The notes below the pieces were generated by a model. It did not search any database and was not told the origin of the DNA. It saw only the letters and a list, made by a program, of their open reading frames with translations. DNA of 64,000 nucleotides. It comes from Cucumis sativus. Taxonomy: Eukaryota; Streptophyta; Magnoliopsida; Cucurbitales; Cucurbitaceae. Positions 1 to 13,700 of the stretch are shown here, one piece after another (the stretch's first letter is position 1; each line of letters starts with the position of its first letter). The stretch spans positions 25,904,075 through 25,968,074 of the forward strand of contig NC_026658.2 of NCBI RefSeq assembly GCF_000004075.3, given 5' to 3'. The position numbers and the translations under genes were made by a program.

Positions 1-244
1 AATACTTTGGCCTCAGTTTATTTGTGTGAATCTGTGTGTGTGGATCTCTTCCAGAACACGCATTTCCGTATGTTTTGAAAGTTAGTTGCCCACTAAAATA
101 AAATTACAGTAAAAATTATTAGTTCGCATTTTAACATAGAATTAGCTTTTTTCAGTGATAACTACTTGCATACTAGTTCATATCTTTTACTTTACTTATG
201 CAATAAATAACTTTATCTACTCTTTCGAGGGGTTTGATTTACAG

Positions 245-3200
245 GAGTGAGTTGGCTAAAGAGGTTGCAGAGTTATTAACCAATGCAGCAGATGGTGCTA
301 AATCTTTGATTGATGCCAGTGATAGATTAATATTATATGTTGAAATAGCTCGTTTATTTGGTTCTCTTGGTTACCAGCGGAAAGCTGCTTTCTTTTCAAG
401 GCAGGTTGCTCAGTTATATTTGCAACAGGAAAATAGACATGCTGCTGTTAGCGCCTTGCAAGTCTTGGCCCTGACAACAAAAGCTTATCGTGTACAAAGT
501 AGATCATCTGAAACGGACCATTCTTTCTCCCTTGTGAGTATTACAAGAGTTATGTAACAACGATCTAATTTGTTTTTCCATTTTTTGTTCTTTTTGTTTT
601 TGATAAGGACATTTCATTGATAAATGAAATAGGAGAAATCCCCACACCTATAGGACAGTGATCTAGTTTGGTAACTCCTTGGGCTTTTGTGGGGAGGCTT
701 TTGCCTTGTGTTCAACTTTTTTAGTGGAAGTTTCTCTCATGTTTTAGAAGGTAAAAAGAGAAAAGGGACGTGTTGCTGTGTGTATTTGTCTGTATTTTTC
801 TATCTTCTCAATAATGCTATGAATTTAGTACAAACACAATCTGATTGTTTGACTCACGACGCATATAAACCCTACCTTTTGCTTTGATGGCTGATTGTGA
901 TGTAGGTTTGTTTCTAGCTGCTGCAAGTCCTGTCTCTTAATGCTGCAATCAAATTGTTCTCTGAAATTCTCATTTCCAACTTCAAACTCTAGGAAGTTTT
1001 TTTTTTTTGTCAATTTAATTTACCATGTATATGGTCTTATTATTCTCAATCTTCAATTCGATTGTCATTCACTTGTTGCTCATCTTATACTAAAAATACT
1101 TTAGCAGGTCTAGTCAGTTCCTCTTGTTTGAAGTCCAGCGTCAGTTTTCATATTGGTTTAATTAATCTTTCTAGTTTCTTTTTTCTTCTATATCTTGATT
1201 TAAATGTTTTGTTCCTAACTGACTTGTTTAACTACATTTTTCTTCTTTTCTATGCTTAAAGAATAAGGTAGGCCTGAGTAATTCTGATTCTGGAAAAATG
1301 CACCATCAGTCATTAGTATCTTTATTTGAGTCTCAATGGAGTACTTTGCAAATGGTTGTACTAAGGGAGATTCTACTGTCTGCTGTCCGTGCTGGAGATC
1401 CTCTTGCTGCATGGAGTGCTGCAGCACGGCTACTCAGATCTTATTATCCTTTAATAACACCAGCAGGACAAAATGGCCTAGCAAGTGCCCTTTCGAATTC
1501 AGCGGATAGGTTACCATCAGGCGTTCGCTGTGTCGATCCTGCCTTACCTTTCATAAGGTGATTAGCCATTTTAATACTTATACGGTAGGAGGAATAACCA
1601 TCTAATCTGTTATATCTCAGATTAACCATTGTGATAATCACACAGACACATACACAAAGTTTGATAAGTTACCATCAAATATGAGTGCTTATCTGAAAAC
1701 GTTTATACCACCTGAACGGCCACCTAAACTGTACTCAATTATGCACAACCTTGAATTTATTGTGAGTTAATTAATGATTAACTGGTTGTTCTAGGTTGCA
1801 TTCCTTCCCTCACCATCCTTCACAATTAGACATTGTAAAACGCAATCCAGATAAGGAAGACTGGTGGGCAGGATCTGCCCCTTCTGGACCTTTCATTTAT
1901 ACTCCATTCAGCAAAGGAGACGCGTCAAATAATAACAAGCAGGAAATGGTTTGGGTTGTTGGCGAACCAGTGCAGGTCCTGGTGGAATTAGCTAACCCAT
2001 GCGGCTTTGAGTTGAAGGTCGATAGTATATACCTCTCCGTGCATTCGGGAAATTTTGATGCTTTTCCGGTTTCTGTGAATCTTCCTTCCAATTCATCGAA
2101 GGTGGTTACTTTATCTGGTATTCCAACTTCAGTGGGGCCAGTGAGAATTCCCGGGTGCATAGTACATTGCTTTGGTGCAATAACTGAACACCTTTTCAAG
2201 GATGTTGACAATCTACTCAATGGAGTAGCTCAAGGACTTGTTCTTTCTGACCCATTCCGGAGCTGTGGGTCCATGAAGTTGAGGAATGTATTGGTTCCAA
2301 ATATATCTGTGATATCACCATTGCCGTTGCTAGTTTCACACGTTGTTGGTGGTAATGGTGCCATTATTCTGTATGAAGGTGAAATTCGTGATGTATGGAT
2401 ACATCTGGCTAATGCAGGTACAATTCCAGTTGAGCAGGCACACATATCATTATCTGGAAAACACCAAGATTCCGTTATTTCAATTGCTTTCGAAACTTTA
2501 AAATCTGCTCTTCCTTTGAAGCCTGGTGCTGAAGTGATCATACCTGTGACCTTAAAAGCTTGGCAGCTTGGGGTGGTTGATTCGGATATGGTTAGTGGCA
2601 AGAATGCATCTGCAAGCATGTTAAGGCATTCCAAGGATGGCAGCAGCCCTACTTTCTTAATACATTATGCAGGTATTTGCTTCTGATAGTTCTTTCTTTC
2701 CTTTATTAATCACAACTCATATTTCATAAAATTGTACTATTCGGATATTAACTTGTACTTTGTTGACCACGTCACCCATGCCTTCCTTGTACTTTTTGTG
2801 CATTTAATCCAGGTGAACCATCTACATTATACTCCTCTGCATATTTTATATCCATGGTTTACGCGTGCCCTTGTCTGTCGTTAATTCCTTTAGTCAAGTT
2901 CATTATCAAGTTAAATTCTATGCATTGCATGACACTCATTCTCATGAATATCAGTTCAAACATTGGTTGTTTACCTGTTCTTCTGTTGTGTGAGAAATGA
3001 GAATGAACCGTCAAAATGGTTTAACGACACCCAATGATCCATTTCTTAGAAGATTTCCTGTTTATGTTGATGGTATATAATAATTATTTTGCTTTCTAGG
3101 GCCTGTGGCGAATCCTGGAGATCACCCCAATGATTCTGCTATACCCCCTGGTCGACGCCTGGTTATTCCGCTGCAAATCTGTGTTTTACAGGGATTGTCT

Positions 3201-4476
3201 TTCGTGAAAGCTCGATTGCTTTCAATGGAAATTCCAGCACATGTGGGTGAAAACCTTCCTAAACTAGCTGAAATTGATAATAACTCTACAGAGCAACCTG
3301 TTGATACTAAAAGCAAGATTGACAGATTGGTGAAGATTGATCCATTCCGGGGAAGTTGGGGTCTTCGGTTTCTTGAACTCGAGTTGTCTAATCCAACCGA
3401 CGTATTGTTTGAAATTAGTGTTTCTGTCCAGGTTGAAAATTCATGCCATGGGGAAAACACATCTGGTGATCAAAACGTTACTGAATATAGTTATCATAAA
3501 ACAAGAATAGACAGAGATTTCTCTGCAAGAGTGCTAATACCCTTAGAACACTTCAAATTGCCTGTTCTTGATGGTTCATTCTTTGGGAAAGATATTAGAA
3601 CAGACGGAGTGGCCAATGCCAGAAATTTAAGCTTCTCAGAAAAGAATACAAAAGCTGAACTAAATGCTTCGATCAAGAATCTAACATCTAGAATAAAGGT
3701 CAAGTGGCAATCGGGACGTAATAGCTTTGGAGAACTAAACATCAAGGATGCTATACTCGCAGCCTTGCAGTCGTCAATGATGGATGTATTATTGCCAGAT
3801 CCATTAACTTTTGGGTTCAGGACAGTTACCAATAGTTTGGATAGGAAAGAATCTTATCAGAATCTTCACACCGTATCTTCCCAGAGCTCTTTGGAAGCAC
3901 ATGAAATGACTCCTTTAGAAGTTATCGTTCGTAACAACACCAAGGAAATGATCAAAATGAGTCTTAACATAACATGCAGAGACGTAGCTGGTGAGAGTTG
4001 CGTTGAGGGTGCAAAATCAACTGTCTTATGGAATGGTAAGTTACTTCTCTTAAATCACCAATAAATCTATTTACGTTGTTACTCTATATCTTCATTCATA
4101 ATGAATTGCATTTAGATTTTATTAAATTGTATTTAGCCTATTTTCTTTGAACAAAAGCTTCTGCTACTTGCTCCATTGAGTCTAATAATGTAAAACTTCC
4201 TTCTCTATGTCTCTCCCTCTCTCTTTTTGACCTTTCATTGTTACTTTTCTTGTAGGTGTATTAAGTGGGATCACCCTGGAAGTGCCTCCGCTTGAAGAAA
4301 CTGCACATTCTTTCTCATTGTATTTCCTTATTCCTGGCGAGTATACATTGTCCGCTGCCGCTATTATCGATGATGCTACCGACATACTCCGAGCTCGTGC
4401 GAGAACAAGTTCACCCGATGAACCAATTTTCTGCTGTGGACCTCCATACCACCTTTGCGTTAATGGTACAGTGTGA
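245..4476 (+). CDS. TRS120: TRS120 (TRAPPII tethering complex subunit, TRAPPC9 homologue), C-terminal part; 5' end outside window
   Basis: Subunit of the TRAPPII complex, which acts at the trans-Golgi/early endosome in vesicle tethering and cell-plate formation. Five exons were placed from splice sites: 245-533, 1262-1557, 1795-2672, 3100-4035 and 4256-4476 (TGA 4474-4476). All junctions are in phase and give about 873 codons; plant TRS120 is roughly 1,190 residues, so about a quarter lies to the left. Recognisable stretches are SELAKEVAELL...SLIDASDRLILYVEIARLFG (helical part), QSLVSLFESQWSTLQMVVLREIL and GEPVQVLVELANPCGFEL, the start of the beta-sandwich/ASPR half of the protein. The end, CVNGTV, fits a natural C-terminus. 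No frameshift or premature stop was seen. Bases 1-244 read as intron ending in an acceptor at 243-244. Family identity rests on recalled similarity. Confidence 0.93.
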
Positions 4477-4842
4477 GTTCATTCTTCTTTCATCTGTATC
4501 AACTGTTTATGTCGTTATAGTGGTTTTTCGAGGGAATTATTTATCTCCCAAAGTTCAGGAGCCAAGCTTTTATTCGGTAAGGCACGAGTAAATCGTCAAA
4601 TCTTTTTCCATTCTTCTGTTTGTAACCTTTGTGTCTTGCAAAAAGAGGGGGAAAAGACCCTGTCCAATCTTCTTGAGTTGTTGGATGGGGTTGTGATTAG
4701 TTACACACTTTCTTTGCACATGAATTTCTCGATCTCCAAAAAGAAACTGAGTTGCCATTCTGCTTTAATATTGTTCAATTTCACACCTTTTGATTTCTTT
4801 TGATGTACAAATTGTTGTTGATTTCTATCCTTTCATGGTCCG

Positions 4843-5003
4843 TTTGGATTGACTTAAGAAAAAATTGTTTTTTCAATAAATTCATTTTTGCTTAAACTGA
4901 GAGGAAATCATTTAATATACACTTAAAAAAATGGTTTTAAGTAATTTTAAAAAATGACTTATTTTTTAAATTAAACACAAATGTAATCCAAACACACTAT
5001 TAA
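4843..5003. mobile_element. MITE-like element with GTTTGGATT termini
   Basis: One edge reads TCCGTTTGGATTGACTTAAG and the other ends GTAATCCAAACACAC, so the outermost 9 bp (GTTTGGATT/AATCCAAAC) are inverted repeats. The interior is AT-rich with no ORF. About 160 bp, non-autonomous. This type of edge is common in short plant DNA elements; the superfamily was not determined. Confidence 0.5.
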
Positions 5004-6505
5004 TAGAATAGAAATAGAAATGATTTTGTAACTAGTAAAGATAAATTTATTATTATTTTTTTAGGAAAACTAACATTATTGTTACAAATTTTCTTGCAAT
5101 GGATGTCAACCACTTGAAATGGGATTTTGTTTATTGTCTCTCAAATTTGTCAAGTAATGATCACTACTGTATTACACCCAATAGTTCACCTTGTCCTACC
5201 GTCACAAGGAACAATATTAATAGAACAAAATTGGAAAATTGCGACCAAACCTCTTCCAAAATCTAATATTTTTCAAAGCAAATGTCAAATCATACCTCAA
5301 ATGGTGAGCCATAAGTTTATAATCATAGTTGATTTTTTAGCATATCTGATCTTCTCAAAGATCGTTACAAGCCCTTTTTGTCAATGTTTTTGTAGATATC
5401 AAAAACCTTGATAGATCAGTACAACAATGAATTCGAGAATTCAAGATGTACTCATCTTCAAGCTTTTGCTGTTCGTTGGAAAATAAATTTTATATTTCAA
5501 GAGGTAAGTCAAGGGTATTCTCCACTCGTCTCATTTTTCAAAACCAAAGGAAGATCTCTCATTTAATAGATAAAAACATCAATTATCATTTATAAAATTC
5601 GATCTTCAATCTCACATTCAGTTAACAACAGAATAGGAACGCCATAAACTAAGCAAACCATTGGATATGAACTTAAAAAAAAGGATTATTATTCTTTTTA
5701 CTTGTTTTATACTCTCTTTACATGCATGTCAAGATTGACATAAAGTACATTGAAGTGAAGTGAAGAGGAATTATTCCAACTATCAATTCATGACTTAAAA
5801 AAATTATCTGTGTATTGAAATTATCATCATCATTTTTATTATTCTTTTTTAAAAAAACTTTAAATCAAATTAATGAAATATTCTTCACATTTTTTATATT
5901 AATCTTTTATTTTTCTTTTGATGTATCTCTCTCTCTCTCTATTCTCCAAAATAGAATTATGACATTTTATCATCCTAAGGAAGGTATGCACTTTTTCTTT
6001 GATAGGGATACTCCATAACCTTTTAACTCCAAAAGATGTTGATTCCAATGGATGATCATTATTTGAGTGAATCTTTGTATTCTATTCTTGCAAATTGCGC
6101 TCTTTCATTTCTCGAGTGGTTCTTTTTTTTTTCTTTTTGTTACTTTAAAAGATGCATCCTTATTGTTTTCTTCTTTTTCTTTTCTACCCTCAAAAGAAAT
6201 TTTCTTTTTCTTTTTTAAGATAAACCGTAGGTTAATTAGTTATGGTGATCTCGAGTTCAAGTTGATTAAGAAAGTGGATCGTTAAAAAGAAGAAAAAAAT
6301 GTCTTGAAAATTTAAAAGTTTTTGTTCATGTAGTACGTTTAGTCAAAAATATTATTAAAAATCATAAAATTGGATTTTTTTTCTATTCATTATTACGATA
6401 AGTTTGTGAGTAATTTTGTAATATTATAAAGTACTTTTGGTGGTGTAGAAGTTATTAAGAGACTAGAGACATATTCTAAAGTGATTTTAAACTTGACTAA
6501 CTTTA

Positions 6506-6738
6506 TGTCACGTCCCGTCCTAACTTTTCATGCGGTACGCAGTGTAACCCTAAGCAATTTTAAGCGTCTTTAAACAAAACGCCAAAATGCTCACTTAGTT
6601 GCTTAATCGCTTGATAAATTCAAACTTAAACTGAAATTCAAACTCTAGACGATGTAAAATAAGTTACCCCTACATGATAAGATACGCCAAAATGCTCAAG
6701 ATATGCAACTGCGTGCGGAACGGGGTGTGACACTTTAC
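6506..6738. repeat. Possible degraded LTR-retrotransposon fragment
   Basis: More GC than its surroundings, starting near CACGTCCCGTCCTAAC and ending near GGGGTGTGACAC. It contains two copies of ACGCCAAAATGCTCA about 100 bp apart. The edges resemble terminal sequence seen in cucurbit Gypsy-type repeats, recalled and not searched. No gag or pol coding is visible, so at most a solo or partial LTR. Confidence 0.3.
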
Positions 6739-7365
6739 ACCTTTGGTAAACTGTACCATTCTTCTTTAATCTCAACTCAACACACTAGTTTTCTCAAACT
6801 AGCACAAAAGATAGTAAAGTTAAAGTTTGGCATGCATGACTTTAGATACGATTGAGTCCTTTTAGCCCATCAAAAGCATTTCTCAATGCTTACACGATGT
6901 TTTGATGTACAGTTCAAAAGTACTTTCAATTACTTTTTACTTTTTTTTTTCTTCCAAACTATACCTCAATTAAAAATGCTACTTTCAAAAGGTCATATCA
7001 AACTCCAAATTTTTTAAAAAATAGTAATAAAGTTGAAGATTAAATTGTCACAATATTGTAAGAATAATAATTAAATATATACCAACTTTTTAAAAAATAT
7101 AGCAAATGTAGCAAAGTTTGTAGGTTATAAACCAATACCTCCAATATGATTTATCAAATAGATTTTGTTATATTTGTAATTATTTTTTTTGTAAAGTAGT
7201 TATATAGGTTAATATTTTGAATCTAATCGTTATATTTTTTTCAAAATTTATTAATGATAGATTATATCTCTAATATATATTAAAGTTTGTTTGATATTTT
7301 GATATATCTACGATATTTTTATATTTAAAAAAATTAGGAATAGTTGTAAATATAACACTTAGATT

Positions 7366-7542
7366 TAAAAAATAATTAATTATACAACAACATTTTTAAA
7401 AGATTACAAAATTCATCAAATTCTATCAATGATACGAGTGTTTGACTGATAAACTATATTATAAATGTTTGTTTATTACTAATATAACTGGGACAAATTT
7501 TAGTATATTTGTAAGTTTTAAAAATATTGCTATATCATTTTT
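7366..7542. mobile_element. Degenerate MITE of the local gcaaatatagcaa family
   Basis: The left arm (AACAACATTTTTAAAAGATTACAAA) is broadly the reverse complement of the right arm (TTTGTAAGTTTTAAAAATATTGCTATA). The centre carries the family's CTATCAATGATA motif. It is diverged relative to the copies at 31 kb. A still weaker relative occupies about 7080-7260. Confidence 0.45.
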
Positions 7543-7589
7543 ATTCATTGCAATTACTCAAATTTAGGAGGGAAGGGAGGAAGAGTAAT

Positions 7590-7757
7590 GGGCTTTGGTT
7601 TTTAATTGGGCCGGAAAACACAAAAGGAAGAGGCCTTTTTATTCGAAAGGAATCGTTGGTTAGTTCATGTTGAAAAAAATCAAAATTTCCCTCGAAAAAT
7701 CAATCAGATTCCATTGATATTTTTCTCTCCATGGCTCTGCAGATCTGCTCTGCCAAG
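7590..7757 (+). promoter_or_regulatory. Site II-type promoter motifs with a possible orphan first exon
   Basis: TGGGCTT near 7590 and TTGGGCCGG near 7606 are site II (TGGGCY) elements, typical of housekeeping and ribosomal plant promoters. About 125 bp later, 7731-7757 reads ATG plus eight codons (MALQICSAK) ending AAG at a good 5' splice site, GTACGC. No convincing second exon was found downstream. It may be a leftover first exon, a non-coding transcript start, or chance. Confidence 0.25.
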
Positions 7758-10700
7758 GTACGCTCGCCAGATGCTCCAAATATTATTTCTTCTAAAAGTT
7801 TTGACATTCTTTTAATTTTCTGAATTGGACGAATTGAGTGATGAGCAATGCAAGCATTTTCCTTATAATTATCCAAAACCTGGGAATAAATAAACTGCTT
7901 TATGTTTATCCATCAATAATTGACCTCTTGATGTTGCCATATTTCATCTCTACTCATATTTCCTACTTTAGATATGATAGTTGGTTTTTTTTTTTTTCAA
8001 ATCCTTCTTGTTTGTTTCCCTGTTCATTGGACGATTGTACTTTGAGAGTCATGTCGGTGGATTGATTTTTCTCTTTTGGGGGCCCTTTTTAGGGTATGGA
8101 AATAATCAACAGAGATAAGAAGGCATTTGGGAATTAGGTTCTTAAAATTGCGACATATGAAAACGATTCTTTGTTATTCCGACCAATAATTTAATTTGGT
8201 CTACTGTTTTTCAATTCCTTTGGGTTCACCAATTTGATACTAAGACATCACTTAATGTAGACAGCATGTGAGTATGATAAAAAGAAAGTACCTAGGTTTT
8301 TATTTATTTATTTCTTGCCTTTTTTTTCTTTCTTTTTTGTCTCCTAATATTCTTCTCTACTTAATACTGTATTTGGCTTGAAGTCAAGTGGGTATTTCTT
8401 GAAAAACAAAGAAGAGGGTTAGAGTTATAATGGGTGGTGGTGGGGTAGTAGCAGTAGAAGTAGTTGGAAAGGTTTGGGACATGGTCGCTCTCTGATTACA
8501 GAGTCAGGAATGGAAAGAATGGAAACAATTCACTGTTTTGAAAATGAAATGGGAATGAAATTGGACTGAAATTGTAGGAAAATGTAAGGCTCCAACCACA
8601 TCTGTGACAATGATTGTAGATACCCACCTTCTTCTTTTTCTTTTTCCTTTCTCGAATTTAACGAGTGATGATTTGGACTTTTGATCTCTTAGTTAGTTGC
8701 ATTTCATTAAGTTTAAGTTCAAAAGTTGCAATATTACTCTATAACTTTTCGTAAATATTTCCAAACTCTCATTGAGTGAGATCCTTAAGCATATTAGATG
8801 GAAATTAAGACCTATTATCACACCATTCTAGGTTACTACCACACCATTCTTTGTCCCAACTTTTGTCTAAAATTCTAAAGGATGTCTATTCCAATGTTAA
8901 TTTTGAAACCTTCTGTAAAAGGTCAAGTGTAATTATACAACTTGAAACTTAAAATGTTTTTAAGTATCTAAAAAATACATTGTTTTGTGTATCTCATCTT
9001 TTCTGATCTTACAAATTACTTGAAGATTATAAAAAGAGTATGGAACAAATAAGAGTAAGATATGAGGTTCAAACAAGTTTATTTCCTCTGTTTAGAACAT
9101 GCTTTAGGCATTCTACTTTGACGATGCAATGATGTGGTCCTTATCCTCTTTTGATATTTGGTTTCTACAGTAGATGCACACGGGGTTCTCTGTATAATGA
9201 TGTGAAGTCCTTTCACAATCAACACTTTTTTTTTAACCTCATCAATATTTTAATGGTCTATTTTATTTTCTTTTGTTATTGAGGATTTAAGAACTATGAA
9301 TATAAATAAATTGGTGTTATTTTTCTGCCCTTTGGTTACGTTAGATCATTCCCATCCAAGAATTCCTTATTCATCTCACCTTGTTCACAACTCCCAAAAC
9401 ATTTGTACACTGAATCTTTGCAAAGTTATAAAAACACTTTGGACCAATATTCTCCGTTTGCCTTAAATTATTGAACAGTTCTGTCCCATAGTGAATTGAG
9501 TTTATGGCCTTGGAGGCTGCTAACCCAAACTTCATAGAATGATGCCAACATCCTTCTTAGTTCTTTTTCTATGTCTAGTGCAATCTATGTCATGCAAAGG
9601 GGAAATATGCTTCTTCTTGTAGTGTTTGTCTTTATAAAATTCTTAATTTCAAATGTTAAGATGGTCCCACCAATAATAAGGGGGAATTTTTTTTAATTAC
9701 TATTACTATTGTTATTTTATTATTATTTTTTTTATTTTTTTTTGGGGGGGGGGGGGAGCAGAATGGTTTGACACCGCATAAGAATAGCAATGAAAACACA
9801 ACATCAAGGCCATGTTTGTTCATAGCATACGTCCTTTATTGCCCTTTTTTCCTCATCTATCTTATCACCTACATTAAATGGTGGGGCAGCTGGAAAGAAT
9901 GGACTACTTTTTACCCATTTTGGCCCTTTTTTCCTCTGTCTCTTTTTTTTTTTAACTGTTCTTCCAGCTTTAGATCTGCCACTGAGGGTCTTTGTTCAAC
10001 AGTTTTTAGCGACATCCAAATGAGGATCTGTTTTGTGTATCATCTTGTTTTCTCCATGTCAAGCTAGACGTCTGTCTGTCCTTGTCTCTCTCTATTTGAA
10101 GACCTACAGTATCAACAATTGTGATGAAACGACTTTTATTATAGGCATTACCATTATTCAAGGAAAATTTATTTGCATTTGCACTAGTAGTATGAAACAC
10201 ACTTTTCCTTGTTCTGGAAATCACATTTCTCTTATGACAAAACATTTTATTGAAGAAAAATGATCAGTCTAAGACTTCCTAGCTCTTACTTTTTAACTAC
10301 CAAATTGGAAAAAGAAGAGTAGGCAAGCATGGTTATAATTACAAATGATGCTTTGCCACAAGGATCATTCTCTAGTTTTTATTTTGTTTTCCAGCTAATC
10401 CCATGCTCCTTCTTTTGGTTCAGCAAAGACTTTGGTTGCTAACTTCCAAAGTAAAATAGAAAAGTAGTTCATCTTGTTTTAGAGTCTTCTAGCTAAAAAT
10501 ATCTAATAATTTGACTAACAATAGATGAAACTACTGTTGAAGTTCCTCAGAGACATCATTTTTCCTCTCCTAAGTTTGATTTATTTATTTCTGAATATAT
10601 GTGGTGTAGAATCATAAAGAGTGATAGATAAGTGGGTTGTGTGGTCCATTGCAAAAATGGTGCCTTTTGTGCAAGTGATGTAGTGGTCCATGGAGCAAAA

Positions 10701-13700
10701 GCCTAATTTGGAGCGCAAAGGGAACATATGTGTGGAAGACATGGAAGGATGAATGGATGTGGGCTATAAAGACAAACTCATCAAAGAAAAACCCAAAACA
10801 CAACAGTACAGTTCATGCAGAAGACCAATTGATATGACTTCCTTTACTCTCCCATCTTTTCAATCAATCTTCTTAACCCCTCCTTTCTCTTTTCCCACCA
10901 TTCTTCATCATCATCCTAATCATCTTGTCATTTACCTTATAAAAACTCTCCCTAAACTCTCCCTCTTCCTTTACTTTCTTTTTTTAAAAAAAAAAAAAAT
11001 CTAAATTCTTTCATGTGTAACTTTTAAAAACAACTACTATTGAAATCAAAATTCTTTAGCTTTTTTATTCAATGGAAAATGAAAATTTGGATTGTCATCC
11101 ATTCTAGGCGACAACCATCTCCTTCTAGTTCTCGAGAATAGTAGTTTTGAAACGTGTATAAAAAGGCAAGTGTTTTTGTTTATCATGTAGACTAGATTTT
11201 TCACAGCACACAAAGGCTTGTAATTAAATATTGTACTCTACTGAGGCTTTTCTCCTTTAGGTGTGTGTAGGGAATGAGATAGGGAAGTATAGGGTTTTGT
11301 AGCCTTTTGATTTAAATTTCTAATCCATACCATGAGACAAGTGCCGGCTCAAAAGCAAATATATAAACAGTCCTACACCGAAAAGGGTACCTTCTTCCTT
11401 TCTATTCTATACATAAACGTTATGTCAAATATGGATAAGGGCCACAGGTTTTTCTTTGTGGGGGCACTCTCATTCCCACTAGTCAACACCATTTTCACGC
11501 GCAATTCCAACCCAAACCTATGACACAAAAACACTTACCCTCCCTCCAATTCATTCATTCCATCCATCTATTTTTTTCCATTGCCATATCCTTTTATCCA
11601 AAAACTTCTACCACCATGTTTCTTTTCTTCTAGTTTTGATTGATAGACATACGTTCAATCTATGTATATTTTAATATTTTACAATAAAGTTTCATTTTTC
11701 ATCTTTTGATATATGTCAGTTCGAATGACACCAATTATTCTTCACACTCTTTAAACTAGAGATGAAACAAAGTTCAATCTATGGTTGTCACTCATCTAGA
11801 TTTAAATTTCTTGTAAATTTTATTTACATTTCCTGTTTCAAAAGACATCAGTTATTCTTCATGCTCTTTGAACTAGAGAAGAAATGGTAAAATAGAAGGC
11901 TTTGGATGGAATAATATTTCAATCCATTGAATATATATTGTATAATAATCTTACAAGTCCACACACTAGTTATTCATATGTATATGTGTTGTAACAAACA
12001 TAGATCTACATTTGTGAGGGTGAGGGCCACGAAGAAAGGAGAAAAGCTTGGGAGAGCTTTGGTTTGGTCAAAGTTGAAAAGAAAGGATTATCAATAATAA
12101 TGCAATGGTTGAATATTGATGAGATGTGAATTCAAAGAAGTGTGCTTTGAAGCATTGGTGAGAGCCCCTTGGCGATATCTTTTCTAAAAAGGTCTCTTCC
12201 ATATGAAATGCTACCCCACTTCTTGTCCTTGCAAAATTATGACACTTAAGAAAAACCAAATCTATACGTTCTTCTTTCATATTTATCCATGCTTGTGTGA
12301 CTCTTATAGTTACCATATTTTCCTCTCCATTTTCTTTTTTCTATTACTTCCAATTTTGAGTCATTTAATTTCTATCAAGTTTGAAAACATAGTTAAATGA
12401 TCTTTGACCAAAGCTATATCTACTTGTTATGAGTGACATCTTTGGTTATTATTCATAGATTACCCATAGTTTATATCACCAATAGTGTACTTAAAAGTTA
12501 CACACCAACTATCGCGAATATACCATTATTAATGGACTAAGCAATAAAGACAATTCAATCATCGCACCAACTTTTGTGGAATTATAGTTGGAGTCGTAAA
12601 AAAATTGTACATCCCAACAAAACTCATTTCATGTGCCATACGATAATGATTTTTCTTTTCCTTTTTGTACAAGTGGGTTGACGAGGATAGATTTATGCTT
12701 CCGATAAGGGGTGCCCCCATGTTCAAAAAACAAACCAAAGTTGTCCACTCAAAAAAAATCCCTTCTAATCTCTTGTATATATCACATAATATTCGCATGC
12801 AATTCAAACAGTAATCCTAATAAATTCGAGAGTAGTTCTTTGAGAGTGATTTGAAGGAACCGTATAAAATTCTATTAAACTTGAAAAGTATAGAATAGGG
12901 TTAAAAGGGTGATGATGGAAAGAGGCATATAAATTGCATTAGATCATAACCCCTAAAATCCAAGATAGTTTTGTAGATTAGGGTTTGTTGTTTGGTGAGA
13001 CAATGAAAAGTATACCCCTAAATAGTTTGTTTCTTTCTTTTAGAAAAATAGTTCATAGTTTTAGTTATGTTGGTACGTGTGAAGCGTGTGGGGGCCAATA
13101 GTGGCGTGGGAGGGACAATAGGTGGAAGAGATTGATTGGTAGAGCGTTTAGAGAGAGAGACTTAGATTTTTTTCTTTCTTTCTTATGTATAATTTTACCA
13201 AAGCCAAAAGGGTGGCGGATGCCCCACGAAACCCTTTCCTTCCTCTTTTTTCTTTCTTCTTCTTTCTCCTTTTTTTTTTTTTTCTTATTTAGTGTTCTAT
13301 TTTCACACGTCATTCTCTCCCCTTAAATTTAAAAAAACAAAAAACAAAAAAATTAGCTACTACTTTTATTGGATATTTATTTGTTTTCTTATTTTGGTTT
13401 CATTAGTGTTTTTTTTTTTAAAAATTGTATAGTTAAAAGTTCAAATTTTATTGTATTTTCAAATAGTTATCTTTATCCATAATTGACTTGTATCCACTCG
13501 ATTCTAATTTTTTCCATCACACTTGTTTTGCTTTGGATTGTTGTAGAAGAAATGATTTTTTTTGTGATTTATCTTTTTTGAGTACAAAAATAAAAAAAAA
13601 TTAATAGCGCATGTGTAGGGTTGGAGGAATTTAAATTCTTTGTGAGGTATATATTTAAATTAGTTCCTTTAATTTATATTCATTTTGTCATTATAATATC

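Larger units (their letters stand above)
4477..7559. other. Gene-free stretch: TRS120 3' flank and repeats
   Basis: No exon with coding character was found on either strand. The first few hundred bases should hold the TRS120 3' UTR. The rest is AT-rich and holds a MITE-like element (4843-5003), a fragment resembling LTR-retrotransposon sequence (6506-6738) and two degenerate inverted-repeat elements (around 7080-7260 and 7366-7542). Confidence 0.6.

Noticed and set aside
10753..11004. ORF of 83 codons after a TATA-like TTATAAAA region
   Set aside because: Low-complexity Ser/Phe/Leu content from CT-rich DNA; the TATA-like word lies inside the ORF and leads to no further coding.
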